Assembly: GCF_018449475.1 (NCBI RefSeq)
Contig: NZ_JAHCQH010000017.1
Coordinates: 310,001 to 374,000, forward strand
Source: Ancylobacter radicis
GTDB taxonomy: Bacteria > Pseudomonadota > Alphaproteobacteria > Rhizobiales > Xanthobacteraceae
Direction: 5' to 3'
DNA: 64,000 nucleotides
The notes under the pieces were generated by a model. The model worked only from the letters and a program-made list of their open reading frames with translations. It did not search any database and was not told the DNA's origin. This document shows, in pieces, positions 34,057-43,363 of this stretch. A program made the translations under genes and the position numbers. How positions within the stretch are numbered: position 1 is the stretch's first letter; each line of letters opens with the position of its first letter.

Positions 34057-34755
34057 TCAGTCGACGCGGAAGGTGGCCTCGGCGCCCATGGCGTGGCGGT
34101 CGGCCAGCACGGTCTCGCCGGCCACGGCGCGCTGCCCCTCGGCGACGAGGATGCGCGTGCCCACGGGCATGTAGACATCGACCCGCGAGCCGAAGCGGAT
34201 CAGGCCGAAACGCTGGCCCGGCGCCAGGCTGTCGCCCTCGCGCACGAAGCTGACGATGCGGCGGGCGATCAGGCCGGCGATCTGCACCACGCCGACCGGG
34301 CCCATGGCGGTTTCCAGCACCACGCCGTTGCGCTCATTGTCCTCGCTCGCCTTGTCCAGCTCGGCATTGAGGAATTTGCCGGGACGATAGGCGATGCGGC
34401 TGATCCGGCCGGCCAGCGGGGCGCGGTTCACATGCACGTCGAACACGTTCATGAAGATGCACACGCGCGGCAGCGGCAATTCGCCAAGGCCCAGCTCGGC
34501 CGGCGGCACGGCGGGGCCGACGAGGCAGACACGGCCATCGGCGGGGGAGATGAGCAGCCCGTCGCGCACCGGCGTCACCCGCTCGGGATCGCGGAAGAAA
34601 TAGCAGATCCAGACGGTGATCAGCACGCCGATCCAGCCGAGCGGCGGCACCAGCCACAGCAGCACGGCGGAGACCGCCGCGCCGATCAGGATGAAGGGGT
34701 AGCCCTCACGGTGGATCGGCACGAGGCCGCTGCGGATCGAGTCGAGGATGGTCAT
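34057..34755 (-). CDS. psd: Phosphatidylserine decarboxylase proenzyme
   Basis: This enzyme decarboxylates phosphatidylserine to phosphatidylethanolamine after self-cleavage forms a pyruvoyl group. It has 232 residues, the short form typical of rhizobia. Two N-terminal hydrophobic segments precede the catalytic part. [13 protein letters not shown] is conserved, and the cleavage site is the Gly-Ser of [15 protein letters not shown] 34755 is favoured over the upstream open frame. It is the first gene of the psd-pssA pair. Confidence 0.95.
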   Translation of the reverse strand: MTILDSIRSGLVPIHREGYPFILIGAAVSAVLLWLVPPLGWIGVLITVWICYFFRDPERVTPVRDGLLISPADGRVCLVGPAVPPAELGLGELPLPRVCIFMNVFDVHVNRAPLAGRISRIAYRPGKFLNAELDKASEDNERNGVVLETAMGPVGVVQIAGLIARRIVSFVREGDSLAPGQRFGLIRFGSRVDVYMPVGTRILVAEGQRAVAGETVLADRHAMGAEATFRVD

Positions 34756-34913
34756 GAACCAAATCTTCCTGGCCGCCGCTCCGTCAGCGGCACGGGGAGA
34801 GGTAGGGCCAGCCGGGCGGATCGTCAAATGCCGAAGCCGCTATTCGCCCGCGCACCGCCCGCGCGGCCACCCCGGCAAGGGCCTCCGCGCACCCGTCCCC
34901 ACCCGAGGCGGCC

Positions 34914-36950
34914 CTACGCCGCCGCCCCGCTCGGCGCCGCAACGGCGGTCGCGGGCACGCCCGCGTCCTCATCCGCCGCGACGTCTCCCTCTGTCACCTG
35001 GCCCTCGATCACCTCGCCGTCGGTCCCCTCGCCCACCGCCTTCAGCGTCTCGCGGGCGCGCTCGGCCTCGCGCTGGCGCTCCCACATGGAGTGGTAGAGC
35101 CCGCCCTTGTCCATCAGCTCGCCATGGGTGCCGCGCTCGGCGATGCGGCCATGTTCAAGCACGATGATCTCGTCCGCCCCCACCACGGTGGAGAGCCGGT
35201 GGGCGATGACCAGCGTGGTGCGCCCGCGCGAGACGCCTTCCAGCGCGTCCTGGATTTCGCGCTCGGTATGGCTGTCCAGCGCCGAGGTGGCCTCGTCGAG
35301 GATCAGGATGGCCGGGTTCTTCAGGATGGTGCGGGCGATGGCGACGCGCTGCTTCTCGCCGCCGGAGAGCTTGAGGCCGCGCTCGCCCACTTCGGTCGCA
35401 TAGCCCTTCGGCGTGCGGCGCACGAAGCCGTCGATCTGCGCGAGTTCGGCGGCCCGTGCCACCTCCTCCTCGGAGGCCCCGGCCCGGCCATAGCGGATGT
35501 TGTAGGCCAGCGTGTCGTTGAACAGCACCGTGTCCTGCGGGACCATGCCGATGGCGGCGCGCAGGCTCTGCTGGTTCACCTGGCGGATGTCCTGCCCGTC
35601 AATGGTGATGCGGCCGCCATTGATGTCGTAGAAGCGGTAGAGCAGCCGCGAAATGGTCGACTTGCCCGCGCCCGACGGACCGACAATCGCCACCGTGCGC
35701 CCGGCCGGCACCTCGAAGGACACGCCCTTGAGGATCTCGCGGTCGGGATCATAGGAGAAGCGCACATCCTCGAAGCGCACCGTGCCGCCATTGAGCGCCA
35801 GCGGCGGGGCGCCCGGCGTGTCGGTGATTTCCGGCGCGCGGCCGAGAATGGCGAACATCGCCTCGATGTCGATCAGCGACTGCTTGATCTCGCGATAGAT
35901 CATGCCGAGGAAGTTCAGCGGCTGGTAGAGCTGGATCATCATGGCGTTGACCATGACGAAGGAGCCGACCGATTGGCGCCCGGCGCGGATGTCGAGCACG
36001 CACAGCGCCATCACCGCGGTGAGGCCGATGGTGAAGATCGTCGCCTGCCCGGCATTCAGCCAGGCGAGCGAGGTGTGGGTGTGCACGGTGGCGCGCTCAT
36101 AGCGGGCCATGGAGCGGTCATAGCGATCCGCCTCCCATTTCTCTGCGCCGAAATATTTCACCGTCTCGTAGTTCAGCAGGCTGTCCACCGCCTTGGCGTT
36201 GGCGTCGGTGTCGCTCTCGTTCATCGCCCGGCGGATGCCCATCCGGTACTCGGTCATCACGAAGGTGAAGACCGTGTAGGCGAGGATCATCGCCACCGCG
36301 GCGAGCGCATAGCGCCAGTCGAACTGCCAGAGCAGCACGCCGATCACCATGGCGAATTCCAGAATGGTCGGGGCCAGATGCAGCACCAGCATCCGCACGA
36401 TGGTCTCGATGCCCTCGCGCGAGCGTTCCAGCACCCGCGTCAGGCCGCCGGTCTTGCGCTCCAGATGGAAGCGCAGCGACAGCGCGTGCATGTGCTCGAA
36501 GGTCTGCAAGGCGAGCCGGCGCACGGCATGGATCGCCACCTTGGCGAACAGCCCGTCACGCCACTGCGTGAGCCCGGCCATGACGACGCGCGAAAAACCA
36601 TAGGCCACCGTCAGCATCACCGGCGCGGCGATGAGATAGCTCATCGCGTCGCTGCTGATGGTGGCGCCCTCGCCCTCCGCCACCGCGTCGGTCGCCCATT
36701 TGAAGAAGAACGGCGTCGAGAGCGTGGCGATCTTGGCCAGCACCAGCAGCAGCAGGCCCCAGATCACGCGGGTGCGCAGATCGGCCCGGTCGGCCGGCCA
36801 CAGATAGGGGCCGAGCCCCTTCAGCGCGACCAGCAGGCTGCCGCGCGGATGGGTTTCCGAGGGGGTGCCGGCAGGAACCTTGGGAACGGGGCCCTGGTTC
36901 GGACCCTGGTTCGGTGTTGCCTGGGCAGGGGCGCCCGAGGGTGCGGACAT
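34914..36950 (-). CDS. Atm1/HMT1-type ABC exporter (fused membrane and ATPase domains)
   Basis: The 678-residue half-transporter has a polar N-terminus, six membrane helices in about 60-360 and a nucleotide-binding domain in about 390-630. Walker A is GPSGAGKST, the signature is LSGGEKQR, Walker B is ILILDEATSALD, and the H-loop is AHRLS. The membrane part carries the NYETVKYFGAE motif shared by Atm1 and bacterial heavy-metal/glutathione-conjugate exporters. Such proteins export glutathione-linked sulfur or metal species. It lies 106 bp downstream of an ArsR-type gene on the same strand, which hints at metal-controlled expression. The acidic C-terminal tail is non-conserved. Confidence 0.93.
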   Translation of the reverse strand: MSAPSGAPAQATPNQGPNQGPVPKVPAGTPSETHPRGSLLVALKGLGPYLWPADRADLRTRVIWGLLLLVLAKIATLSTPFFFKWATDAVAEGEGATISSDAMSYLIAAPVMLTVAYGFSRVVMAGLTQWRDGLFAKVAIHAVRRLALQTFEHMHALSLRFHLERKTGGLTRVLERSREGIETIVRMLVLHLAPTILEFAMVIGVLLWQFDWRYALAAVAMILAYTVFTFVMTEYRMGIRRAMNESDTDANAKAVDSLLNYETVKYFGAEKWEADRYDRSMARYERATVHTHTSLAWLNAGQATIFTIGLTAVMALCVLDIRAGRQSVGSFVMVNAMMIQLYQPLNFLGMIYREIKQSLIDIEAMFAILGRAPEITDTPGAPPLALNGGTVRFEDVRFSYDPDREILKGVSFEVPAGRTVAIVGPSGAGKSTISRLLYRFYDINGGRITIDGQDIRQVNQQSLRAAIGMVPQDTVLFNDTLAYNIRYGRAGASEEEVARAAELAQIDGFVRRTPKGYATEVGERGLKLSGGEKQRVAIARTILKNPAILILDEATSALDSHTEREIQDALEGVSRGRTTLVIAHRLSTVVGADEIIVLEHGRIAERGTHGELMDKGGLYHSMWERQREAERARETLKAVGEGTDGEVIEGQVTEGDVAADEDAGVPATAVAAPSGAAA

Positions 36951-37056
36951 GCGACTTCCAGTTCAGTTCATGCGCGGGCCAACAGGCCCGATTCCGGTCG
37001 TTCTCTTAGACGTATCGGCCATTGATGTGACGGCCGTAGATAAGCCTTGCCGCCGC

Positions 37057-37416
37057 TCAGACCAGTGCGCTCTCGCGCGCATCAGGCGTGCGGGTGGCGC
37101 AGGCGGGCGGCTCTGCCGCGAAATGCTCCAGCAGCGGCCCGATCTCCCGCGCCAGACTGGCGACGGCCTCCCGGTCGATGCCGTAGCAGGAGCGCGGCCC
37201 CTCGATCGTGCCGGCGATCAGCCCCGCCTCCTTCAACACCTTGAGATGCTGCGAGACGGTGGACTGCGCCAGGCTGAGGCCGCGCACGATATGCCCGCAC
37301 TGGCATTTCCCGCCCGCCGCCAGCGCCCGCAGAATCGCCAGCCGCGCCGGATGCGCGAGGGCACGCAGGCGCAGGGCGAGCAGGTCGTCGTCGGCAAGCG
37401 GCGCGGTCATCACCAT
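37057..37416 (-). CDS. ArsR/SmtB family metalloregulator
   Basis: This 119-residue winged helix-turn-helix repressor starts at ATG 37416. The recognition part LSLAQSTVSQHLKVLKEAGL is canonical. Just before it, GKCQCGHIV puts Cys38 and Cys40 in the same place as the ELCVCDL arsenic/antimony-sensing site of ArsR. A trailing pair of cysteines (SCYG, PACAT) may add ligands. It probably represses itself and perhaps the following ABC exporter. A dyad sits directly upstream of its start. Confidence 0.9.
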   Translation of the reverse strand: MVMTAPLADDDLLALRLRALAHPARLAILRALAAGGKCQCGHIVRGLSLAQSTVSQHLKVLKEAGLIAGTIEGPRSCYGIDREAVASLAREIGPLLEHFAAEPPACATRTPDARESALV

Positions 37417-37421
37417 CGTTT

Positions 37422-37437
37422 ATCGTCGATGGACGAT
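37422..37437. promoter_or_regulatory. Dyad immediately upstream of the ArsR gene
   Basis: ATCGTC-GATG-GACGAT forms a perfect 6-bp dyad with a 4-bp centre, 5 bp upstream of the arsR-like ATG. Its position fits an autorepression site. The arms are short, so chance is not excluded. Confidence 0.4.
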
Positions 37438-37567
37438 GAGGGCAAGCCGGCCTTTCTCACCCGCCCCATGGAACCCAGCGCCGTCTCGCCGCATTGGCAG
37501 CCGGCGGCGAGGGGTGCCATCAGGAGGACGATGCGGCATCTTGTCGAGGCCGCTCTCGCAGTGCACC

Positions 37568-38188
37568 ATGGTGTCCATGACAAAGATCAAGAGCGTATGC
37601 GTCTATTGTGGAGCGGCCCCGGGGACCGATCCGGTTTTTCTCGACACGGCGATCGAACTCGGCCGCGCGCTGGCCCATGCGGGGATCCGCCTCATCTATG
37701 GCGGCGGCGGCGTCGGGCTGATGGGCGCCACCGCGCGCGCCTGCGCCGAGGCCGGCGGCAAGGTCACGGGCATCATCCCGGATTTCCTGATCGGCAATGA
37801 GCAGGCCTTCGAGCACGCCCATGAGCTGATCGTCACCAAGGACATGCATGAGCGCAAGCGGCTGATGTTCGAGCGGGCCGATGCCTTCATCGCCCTGCCC
37901 GGCGGCATCGGCACGCTGGAGGAACTGGTCGAGCAGCTCACCTGGGTGCAGCTCAACCGCCACCGCAAGCCGGTGATGGTGCTCAACACCGCCGGGTTCT
38001 GGGACCCGCTGCTGGCCCTGTTCGACCACATGCAGTCGAGCGGCTTCGTCAACGTCTCCCGCCCGGTCAAGCTGGAGGTCGCCCACAGCGTGCGCGCGGC
38101 GCTCATCAAGCTCGACGCGGCGGTGGCCGGCGTCACCGAAGGCGAGCTGCACGGCGCGGCCGAGGAGCGCGTGCTCGACCGGATGTGA
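37568..38188 (+). CDS. LOG family / TIGR00730 Rossmann-fold protein
   Basis: The 206-residue protein is of the lysine-decarboxylase-like (LOG) family, which hydrolyses cytokinin riboside or other nucleoside monophosphates to the base and ribose-5-phosphate. The two defining motifs, GGGGVGLMG and PGGIGTLEE, are intact. VCVYCGAAPG is the usual opening. The start is either ATG 37568 or ATG 37577, and neither has a clear ribosome site. Confidence 0.92.
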   Translation: MVSMTKIKSVCVYCGAAPGTDPVFLDTAIELGRALAHAGIRLIYGGGGVGLMGATARACAEAGGKVTGIIPDFLIGNEQAFEHAHELIVTKDMHERKRLMFERADAFIALPGGIGTLEELVEQLTWVQLNRHRKPVMVLNTAGFWDPLLALFDHMQSSGFVNVSRPVKLEVAHSVRAALIKLDAAVAGVTEGELHGAAEERVLDRM

Positions 38189-38197
38189 GCGCGACGC

Positions 38198-39442
38198 TCA
38201 GGGCGCGAGCGCCAGACGCGGCAGCGCCGGCGCCTCGCCCGGCTCGGGTTGCGCCAGGGCGCAGCCATTTCGGCCCTGACGCTTGACCAGATAGAGCGCC
38301 CGGTCCGCATCCTCCATGAGGCAGAGCGTGTCCGCGTGCCGGTGCGGGTCCCACAGCGCGATGCCGATGCTGAGCGTGAGGGGAATGGCGGCGCCATACC
38401 ACTCGACCGCGTCGGTGCGGATCAGGTGAAGCAGTTCCGCGCCGAGCCGTTCGGCACTCGGCCCATCGGTCTCCCGCAGCAGCAGGCAGAACTCGTCGCC
38501 GCCCAGCCGCGCCAGCAGGTCGGTCTGGCGCAGCCGCGCGCTGGCGACCCGGCTGAAATGGATCAGGCAGGCGTCGCCGGCCCCATGCCCATAGGCGTCA
38601 TTGATCGACTTGAAATGGTCGATGTCGATGACCATCACCGCGAAGCCGCGCCCGCTGCGCCGCGCCACGCGCGTCTCTTCCTCGATCCGGGACAGGAACA
38701 TGCGCCGGTTCGGCAGTCCCGTCAGTTCGTCAACCACCGCCAGCGCGCCCGCCTTGGCCTGGAGCCGTTCGACCACGATCAGCAGCAGCCCGAAGCTCCA
38801 CATCAGCTTGCCGAAGATGGTCGCCAGCAGGGTGGCGAACAGCAGCAGATTGTAGCTGTCGGTGGAGATGAGCTGCGTCTGGTGCACAACCAGCGCGGCA
38901 AAGCGGGGGACCGCGCCGCCGGCCACCGAGCCGACCAGCATAAAGGCGGCGAAGCGGGCACCGGAACTGGCGTGTCCGTGCCGGGCCAGAAGCACGGCGG
39001 CGATCAGCAGCGGGACGCCGTGCCCCAGCATGTACACGCCGTTGCGGATGATCCGGTTCTCCTCGAAGAGAAGCAGGACCACCGCGCCGACCAGCAGGGC
39101 GCCAAGCCCGATCCGCCATGGAACAGGCCGGCCATAGAAGCGGCAGACGCCGGCCAGGGTCAGCATGTGGCCGGCCATGACGGCAAGATTGCCCAGAAGG
39201 ACGGGGGAAAGCGGTCCCGGCCGGCTCTCGATCACCATGATCCCGCCGCCGAGCACGCTCAGCAGATTGGCGGCGACCCAGAACCGGGCGGCGTCGACAT
39301 CGCTGTAGCAACGCCAGATGGCCAGCCACAACAGCGCCAGGGTCGCTGATTGCAGGAGAATGACGAGATAAAGGGTGAAAAGGTCGATGACCACGTGGCC
39401 GCGCCCCTGAAGCCAAAGCCAGGTGCCAGCCACCTCGGCCAC
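38198..39442 (-). CDS. Membrane-bound diguanylate cyclase (GGDEF)
   Basis: The 414-residue product has a seven-helix membrane sensor region (about 15-225) and a C-terminal GGDEF domain. The catalytic GGDEF is intact in ARLGGDEF, and an RxxD inhibitory site (R-Q-T-D) lies exactly five residues before it. It should therefore make cyclic di-GMP with product inhibition. There is no EAL domain. The GTG start at 39442 is uncertain; a GTG a few codons later is possible. The upstream 255 bp are partly AT-rich and probably hold its promoter. Confidence 0.9.
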   Translation of the reverse strand: MAEVAGTWLWLQGRGHVVIDLFTLYLVILLQSATLALLWLAIWRCYSDVDAARFWVAANLLSVLGGGIMVIESRPGPLSPVLLGNLAVMAGHMLTLAGVCRFYGRPVPWRIGLGALLVGAVVLLLFEENRIIRNGVYMLGHGVPLLIAAVLLARHGHASSGARFAAFMLVGSVAGGAVPRFAALVVHQTQLISTDSYNLLLFATLLATIFGKLMWSFGLLLIVVERLQAKAGALAVVDELTGLPNRRMFLSRIEEETRVARRSGRGFAVMVIDIDHFKSINDAYGHGAGDACLIHFSRVASARLRQTDLLARLGGDEFCLLLRETDGPSAERLGAELLHLIRTDAVEWYGAAIPLTLSIGIALWDPHRHADTLCLMEDADRALYLVKRQGRNGCALAQPEPGEAPALPRLALAP

Positions 39443-39697
39443 GCCACAGCCCTCGGTAGCACAACCGGAAATTTATTCCAAAAGTAATTTGAATTTCGAT
39501 TTACCGTTTGAATGTGTCCGTAGGCTACCGCCACCGAGGGCGAGTGGCGCAGCGCGGCGCGGCAGAACAGCCTGCTCGACCGGATGTGATCGGCCGGCGG
39601 GGCCGGTGCGTGGGGCAGATGCGTGGGGCAGATGCGTGGGCTATCCAAGGCCCCGCGCGCGGCCTAGGCTGGACGCTACGTCATTACCAGCCCCTGG

Positions 39698-40873
39698 ATG
39701 CCCATGACCCGCTTTCGTCGCCTGCGCCGTGCCGTCGGACCGATCACCCTGGCCCTGAGCCTCGCGCTCGCGCCGGCGGCTCAGGCCTGCACCTCCCTGA
39801 TCTATCGCGACGCCAATGGCGGCGTGTATTTCGGCCGCACGCTCGAACTGGCGATGGAGCTGCCCTACCGGGTCGCCTACATCCCGCCGGCACAGCGCTA
39901 CAGCTCGGTCGCCACGGCGGGCGGGGCTGCGCTCGACTACACCACCAAGTACCGCATCCTGGCCGTGACCGTGCCGGACGGCTCGCTGGACGATCTCAAG
40001 ATCGTCGAGGGCTTCAACGAAAAGGGCCTCACCTTCAGCCTGCTGGCCTTTGCCGGCGCGGCGGGGCCGACGGACTCCTTCTCGAAGACCAAGGCGGCGC
40101 TTTCCGCCATCGATCTCGGCTCCTGGACGCTCGGCCAGTTCCAGAACGTCGCCGAGGTGAAGGCGGCGCTGGCCGCCCAGCCGGTGCTGCTCGCCCCGCT
40201 GGCCGTGCTCGGCAACGCCAAGTCGCCCTTCCATTACGTGCTGCACGACCGCAGCGGCGCCTCGATCGTGGTCGAGTTCGCCAATGGCAAGCAGGCTGTC
40301 TACGACAACCCGGTCGGGGTGATGACCAACGGCCCGGAATTCACCTGGCACCTGACCAATCTCGACAATTACACCTTCCTCAGCAATGTCGACCAGTCGA
40401 GCGGCGCGTTCGGCGCGCTGAAGGTGGCGCAGCCCGATTCCGGCATCGCCACCGCCGGGCTGCCGGCGTCGAACACCTCGGTCGGCCGCTTCGTGCGCGC
40501 GGTCTATTATTCGCAATATGCCGAGAAGGTCGCCGCGCCCGACGATGCGTTGCGCACGCTCGCCCACATCATGAACAATTTCGACCGGCCGAAGAACATC
40601 ACCATCGACACCAATTCCGGCGGCAATGAAGGCATCGCCGCCGTCGCCACCAAGGATTCGCCGCCCTTCACCAGCGAGTACACCTCCTGGACGGCGCTGA
40701 CCGATCTCAACCGCAGCACGCTCTATCTGCGCACCTATGGCGGGCTGAACTACACGCGGTTCGATCTCACCCGGCTGTCGGCCAGCACCAAGCCGCTCTC
40801 CATCCCGCTCACCACGCTGAACGGCCTGTCCTCCGACGCCACCGACGCCCTGCTGGCGGCCAAGGCGCCCTGA
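39698..40873 (+). CDS. Secreted choloylglycine hydrolase family (linear amide C-N hydrolase) protein
   Basis: This Ntn-hydrolase has 391 residues. A twin-arginine-lacking Sec signal ends at AAQA, directly followed by Cys31, so signal removal itself would expose the N-terminal nucleophile. The mature N-terminus CTSLIYRDANGGVYFGRTLE is that of the penicillin V acylase/bile salt hydrolase family, with the Arg kept and Glu where Asp is more usual. In a free-living bacterium penicillin V or acyl-homoserine-lactone amides are more likely substrates than bile salts. It is divergent from the GGDEF gene. Confidence 0.88.
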   Translation: MPMTRFRRLRRAVGPITLALSLALAPAAQACTSLIYRDANGGVYFGRTLELAMELPYRVAYIPPAQRYSSVATAGGAALDYTTKYRILAVTVPDGSLDDLKIVEGFNEKGLTFSLLAFAGAAGPTDSFSKTKAALSAIDLGSWTLGQFQNVAEVKAALAAQPVLLAPLAVLGNAKSPFHYVLHDRSGASIVVEFANGKQAVYDNPVGVMTNGPEFTWHLTNLDNYTFLSNVDQSSGAFGALKVAQPDSGIATAGLPASNTSVGRFVRAVYYSQYAEKVAAPDDALRTLAHIMNNFDRPKNITIDTNSGGNEGIAAVATKDSPPFTSEYTSWTALTDLNRSTLYLRTYGGLNYTRFDLTRLSASTKPLSIPLTTLNGLSSDATDALLAAKAP

Positions 40874-40880
40874 GGGGCCC

Positions 40881-40914
40881 CTCATCTCCGGGCTCAGGTC
40901 CGGGGATCCACGAC
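40881..40914. repeat. Half copy of REP-like family A
   Basis: CTCATCTCCGGGCTCAGGTC leads into CGGGGATCCACGAC, matching the left hairpin of the repeats at 20891 and 45565. The right half is missing. It directly adjoins the family B mosaic copy at 40939. Confidence 0.7.
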
Positions 40915-40938
40915 GCGGCGCTCCCATCGCCTGCATCT

Positions 40939-41050
40939 GCGTGCTTCGAGGCTCGCTGCGCGAGCGCCTCGGCATGACGGAGGGTGTAGCGGCACGTTCC
41001 CAGAGCCCGTCATCCTGAGGTGCCCGGCGCAGCCGGGCCTCGAAGGATGG
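40939..41050. repeat. Two-hairpin mosaic repeat, family B, copy 2 (inverted)
   Basis: GCGTGCTTCGAGG...CCTCGGCATGACGG (40939-40980), then CCGTCATCCTGAGG...CCTCGAAGGATGG (41007-41050). These are the two hairpins of the 26791-26910 unit in reverse order and orientation. The unit lies in the convergent space between the choloylglycine hydrolase and GNAT genes. Confidence 0.85.
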
Positions 41051-41080
41051 TCACGGGCACGGGCATGGCGCCCGCCCCCC

Positions 41081-41605
41081 TCAGTGCAGCGGGGCGTCGC
41101 CGGCGCTGAGCAGCTTTTCCATCGTCGTGGTGCCGAGCCACACGCCGCTGCGCTGCACGGTGTTGCGGCTCTTGCCGACATAGCCGCGCTTCTGGAAGAA
41201 GCCGAGCGCGGTGTCGCTGGCGTCGACGGTGAGGCTGGTCGCGCCGCGCGCGGTGGCGAGCTTCTCGATGGCGTCGCACAGTAGCGCGCCGATGCCCTCG
41301 CCCGCCATCTCCGGGTGGACATAGAGCAGGTCGATCATTTTGTTGTCGGCCAGCGCGATGAAGCCGCAGGGCTCGCCGTCGCGCGTCGCCACCAGCGTCA
41401 GGGCGGCGGAGAGGCGCGCGGCAAGGCCCGCCTCGTCCTCGGCAAAGCCGGCCCAGGCTTCCTGCTGGTCCTCGTCATAATCCTCGCCGGTGAGGGCGAA
41501 GATCGATTCCCGCGCGATGGAGGCGAGAGCCGGCGTGTCCCCGCTCAGAAAGGGGCGCAGCGCCGCGCTGGGCGCCGTGGAAGCCGGCGCCTTGGAGGCG
41601 CTCAC
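41081..41605 (-). CDS. GNAT family N-acetyltransferase
   Basis: This 174-residue acetyltransferase has the acetyl-CoA site seen as the run [20 protein letters not shown] and a following F-F-Q-K-R-G-Y strand. The ATG at 41605 overlaps the cysS stop as ATGA, so it is the second gene of a cysS operon. The acceptor substrate is unknown. Confidence 0.9.
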   Translation of the reverse strand: MSASKAPASTAPSAALRPFLSGDTPALASIARESIFALTGEDYDEDQQEAWAGFAEDEAGLAARLSAALTLVATRDGEPCGFIALADNKMIDLLYVHPEMAGEGIGALLCDAIEKLATARGATSLTVDASDTALGFFQKRGYVGKSRNTVQRSGVWLGTTTMEKLLSAGDAPLH

Positions 41606-42996
41606 CGCTTCGGCTCCCAGCTCGCCGTGCCGTCCTTATTGTCCTTCACCGCCACGCCGAGCGCGAGCAGTTCGTCGCGGATGCGGTCGGAGGCCGCCCA
41701 GTCGCGGTTGCGGCGGGCCTCGATGCGCTCGGCGATGCGCGCCTCGATCTCGGCCTCGGAAATGGCGAGCGCGGGGGCGCGGGCGGCGGACCATTCGCGC
41801 AGCGCGCCCGGCGCGAAGCCGAGAAAGGCCAGCGTGCCGGCCAGCGCCTTTTTGCCGGCATGGTCGCGCAGCCCGTGCATCTCGGCAATCGCCTTGGGCG
41901 TGTTGAGATCATCGGCCAGCGCCTCCAGCACGGCGGGCGCCGGGCGCGGATAGGCGTCGTCCGCCGCCGCATCGAACCACTGCTCCAGCGTCTTCGCGCT
42001 CTCCTCCAGCCCCTTCACCGTCCAGTCGATCGGCTGGCGGTAATGGGTCTTGAGCATGGTGAGGCGCAGCACCTCGCCCGGCCAGTCGTTGAGCAGGTCG
42101 CGGATGGTGGTGAAGTTGCCGAGCGACTTCGACATCTTCTCGCCTTCCACCTGCAGGAAGCCGTTATGCATCCACACCTTGGCCATCAGCCCGGAGTGGA
42201 AGGCGCAGCGCGACTGCGCGACCTCGTTCTCATGGTGCGGGAAGACAAGGTCGATGCCGCCGCCATGAATGTCGAAGGTCTCGCCGAGGTGCTTCCAGCT
42301 CATGGCGGAGCACTCGATGTGCCAGCCCGGACGTCCGTTCACCGCGATGCCGGCGGGGGAGGCCCAGCCCGGCTCGCCGGGCTTGGACGGCTTCCACAGC
42401 ACGAAGTCCATCGCGTCCTGCTTGTAGGGCGCGACGTCGACCCGCGCCCCGGCGATCATGTCGTCGAGCGGGCGGCGCGAGAGCTGGCCGTATTCGGGCA
42501 TGGAGGGCACGGAGAACAGTACATGGTCCTCGGCCACATAGGCATGGCCGGAGGCAATGAGCCGCTCGATCAGCGTGCGCATCTCGCCGATATGCTCGGT
42601 CGCGCGCGGCTCCACATCCGGGTGCAGCACGCCGAGGGCTTCCAGATCGTCATGGAACTGCGCCTCGGTGGCGAAGGTCACCTTGGCGATGGCTTCGTTG
42701 AGCGCGAGGCCGGGATGCTCGGCGGCCGCGCGCGCGTTGATCTTGTCGTCCACGTCGGTGATGTTGCGGACATATTTCACATGCTCGGCGCCATAGAGGT
42801 GGCGCAGCACCCGGTAGAGCAGATCGAACACGATCACCGGGCGGGCATTGCCGATATGGGCGAGGTCATAGACGGTCGGGCCACAGACATACATGCGCAC
42901 CAGCGCCGGATCCAGGGGAGCGAACACATCCTTGGAGCGGGTCAGCGTGTTGTAGAGTTTCAGCTCGGGAAGCTGAGCGGCCTTTGCGTCGGACAT
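41602..42996 (-). CDS. cysS: Cysteine-tRNA ligase
   Basis: This class I aminoacyl-tRNA synthetase of 464 residues charges tRNA-Cys. The zinc-ligand cysteine in [10 protein letters not shown], the HIGH-equivalent HIGN, the WHIECSAMS zinc region and the KMSKS loop ([10 protein letters not shown]) are all present. The C-terminal DALR-like region is normal in length. The GNAT gene is translationally coupled downstream. Confidence 0.97.
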   Translation of the reverse strand: MSDAKAAQLPELKLYNTLTRSKDVFAPLDPALVRMYVCGPTVYDLAHIGNARPVIVFDLLYRVLRHLYGAEHVKYVRNITDVDDKINARAAAEHPGLALNEAIAKVTFATEAQFHDDLEALGVLHPDVEPRATEHIGEMRTLIERLIASGHAYVAEDHVLFSVPSMPEYGQLSRRPLDDMIAGARVDVAPYKQDAMDFVLWKPSKPGEPGWASPAGIAVNGRPGWHIECSAMSWKHLGETFDIHGGGIDLVFPHHENEVAQSRCAFHSGLMAKVWMHNGFLQVEGEKMSKSLGNFTTIRDLLNDWPGEVLRLTMLKTHYRQPIDWTVKGLEESAKTLEQWFDAAADDAYPRPAPAVLEALADDLNTPKAIAEMHGLRDHAGKKALAGTLAFLGFAPGALREWSAARAPALAISEAEIEARIAERIEARRNRDWAASDRIRDELLALGVAVKDNKDGTASWEPKR

Positions 42997-43363
42997 GGAT
43001 GGCAGCCTTCCGGGTATTAAACAGGCGCGTCAGGCGACGGCGTGAGCGCGTAGAGCCGCGCGTGAGGCGCAGGGTGCGCGTCTGTCGCGGGTTTACCCCG
43101 CGCCGTCAAGGCGGGCAAAGCCAAAAGCGGCGGACACGCGCCGTGCGCGGGCGCAAGCCCCGCTCCAGATGCCCATCCTAACATGTTCAGCAACGCTGTT
43201 GACGGCGCTCCCCCGGCGGGGCTATCTCCCGCTCCGCTGGACCGGGGGGCACGGCACAGAAAAACATTAAGCCTCGCTTCAAACCTTTTTGACACAGTCG
43301 CGTTGCCTAGCGAGCCGTCCGGCTCACGCAACGTCAACGCCCTCACAGCAGCAGACAGCCTCC
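42997..43363. other. Divergent intergenic region cysS / small secreted protein
   Basis: These 367 bp hold no credible gene. A frame reading on the minus strand through it is rich in Arg/Ala/Pro and has no ribosome site. A T-rich, TTTTTGACAC-containing stretch near 43285-43297 may be part of the promoter for the gene at 43364. Confidence 0.4.
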
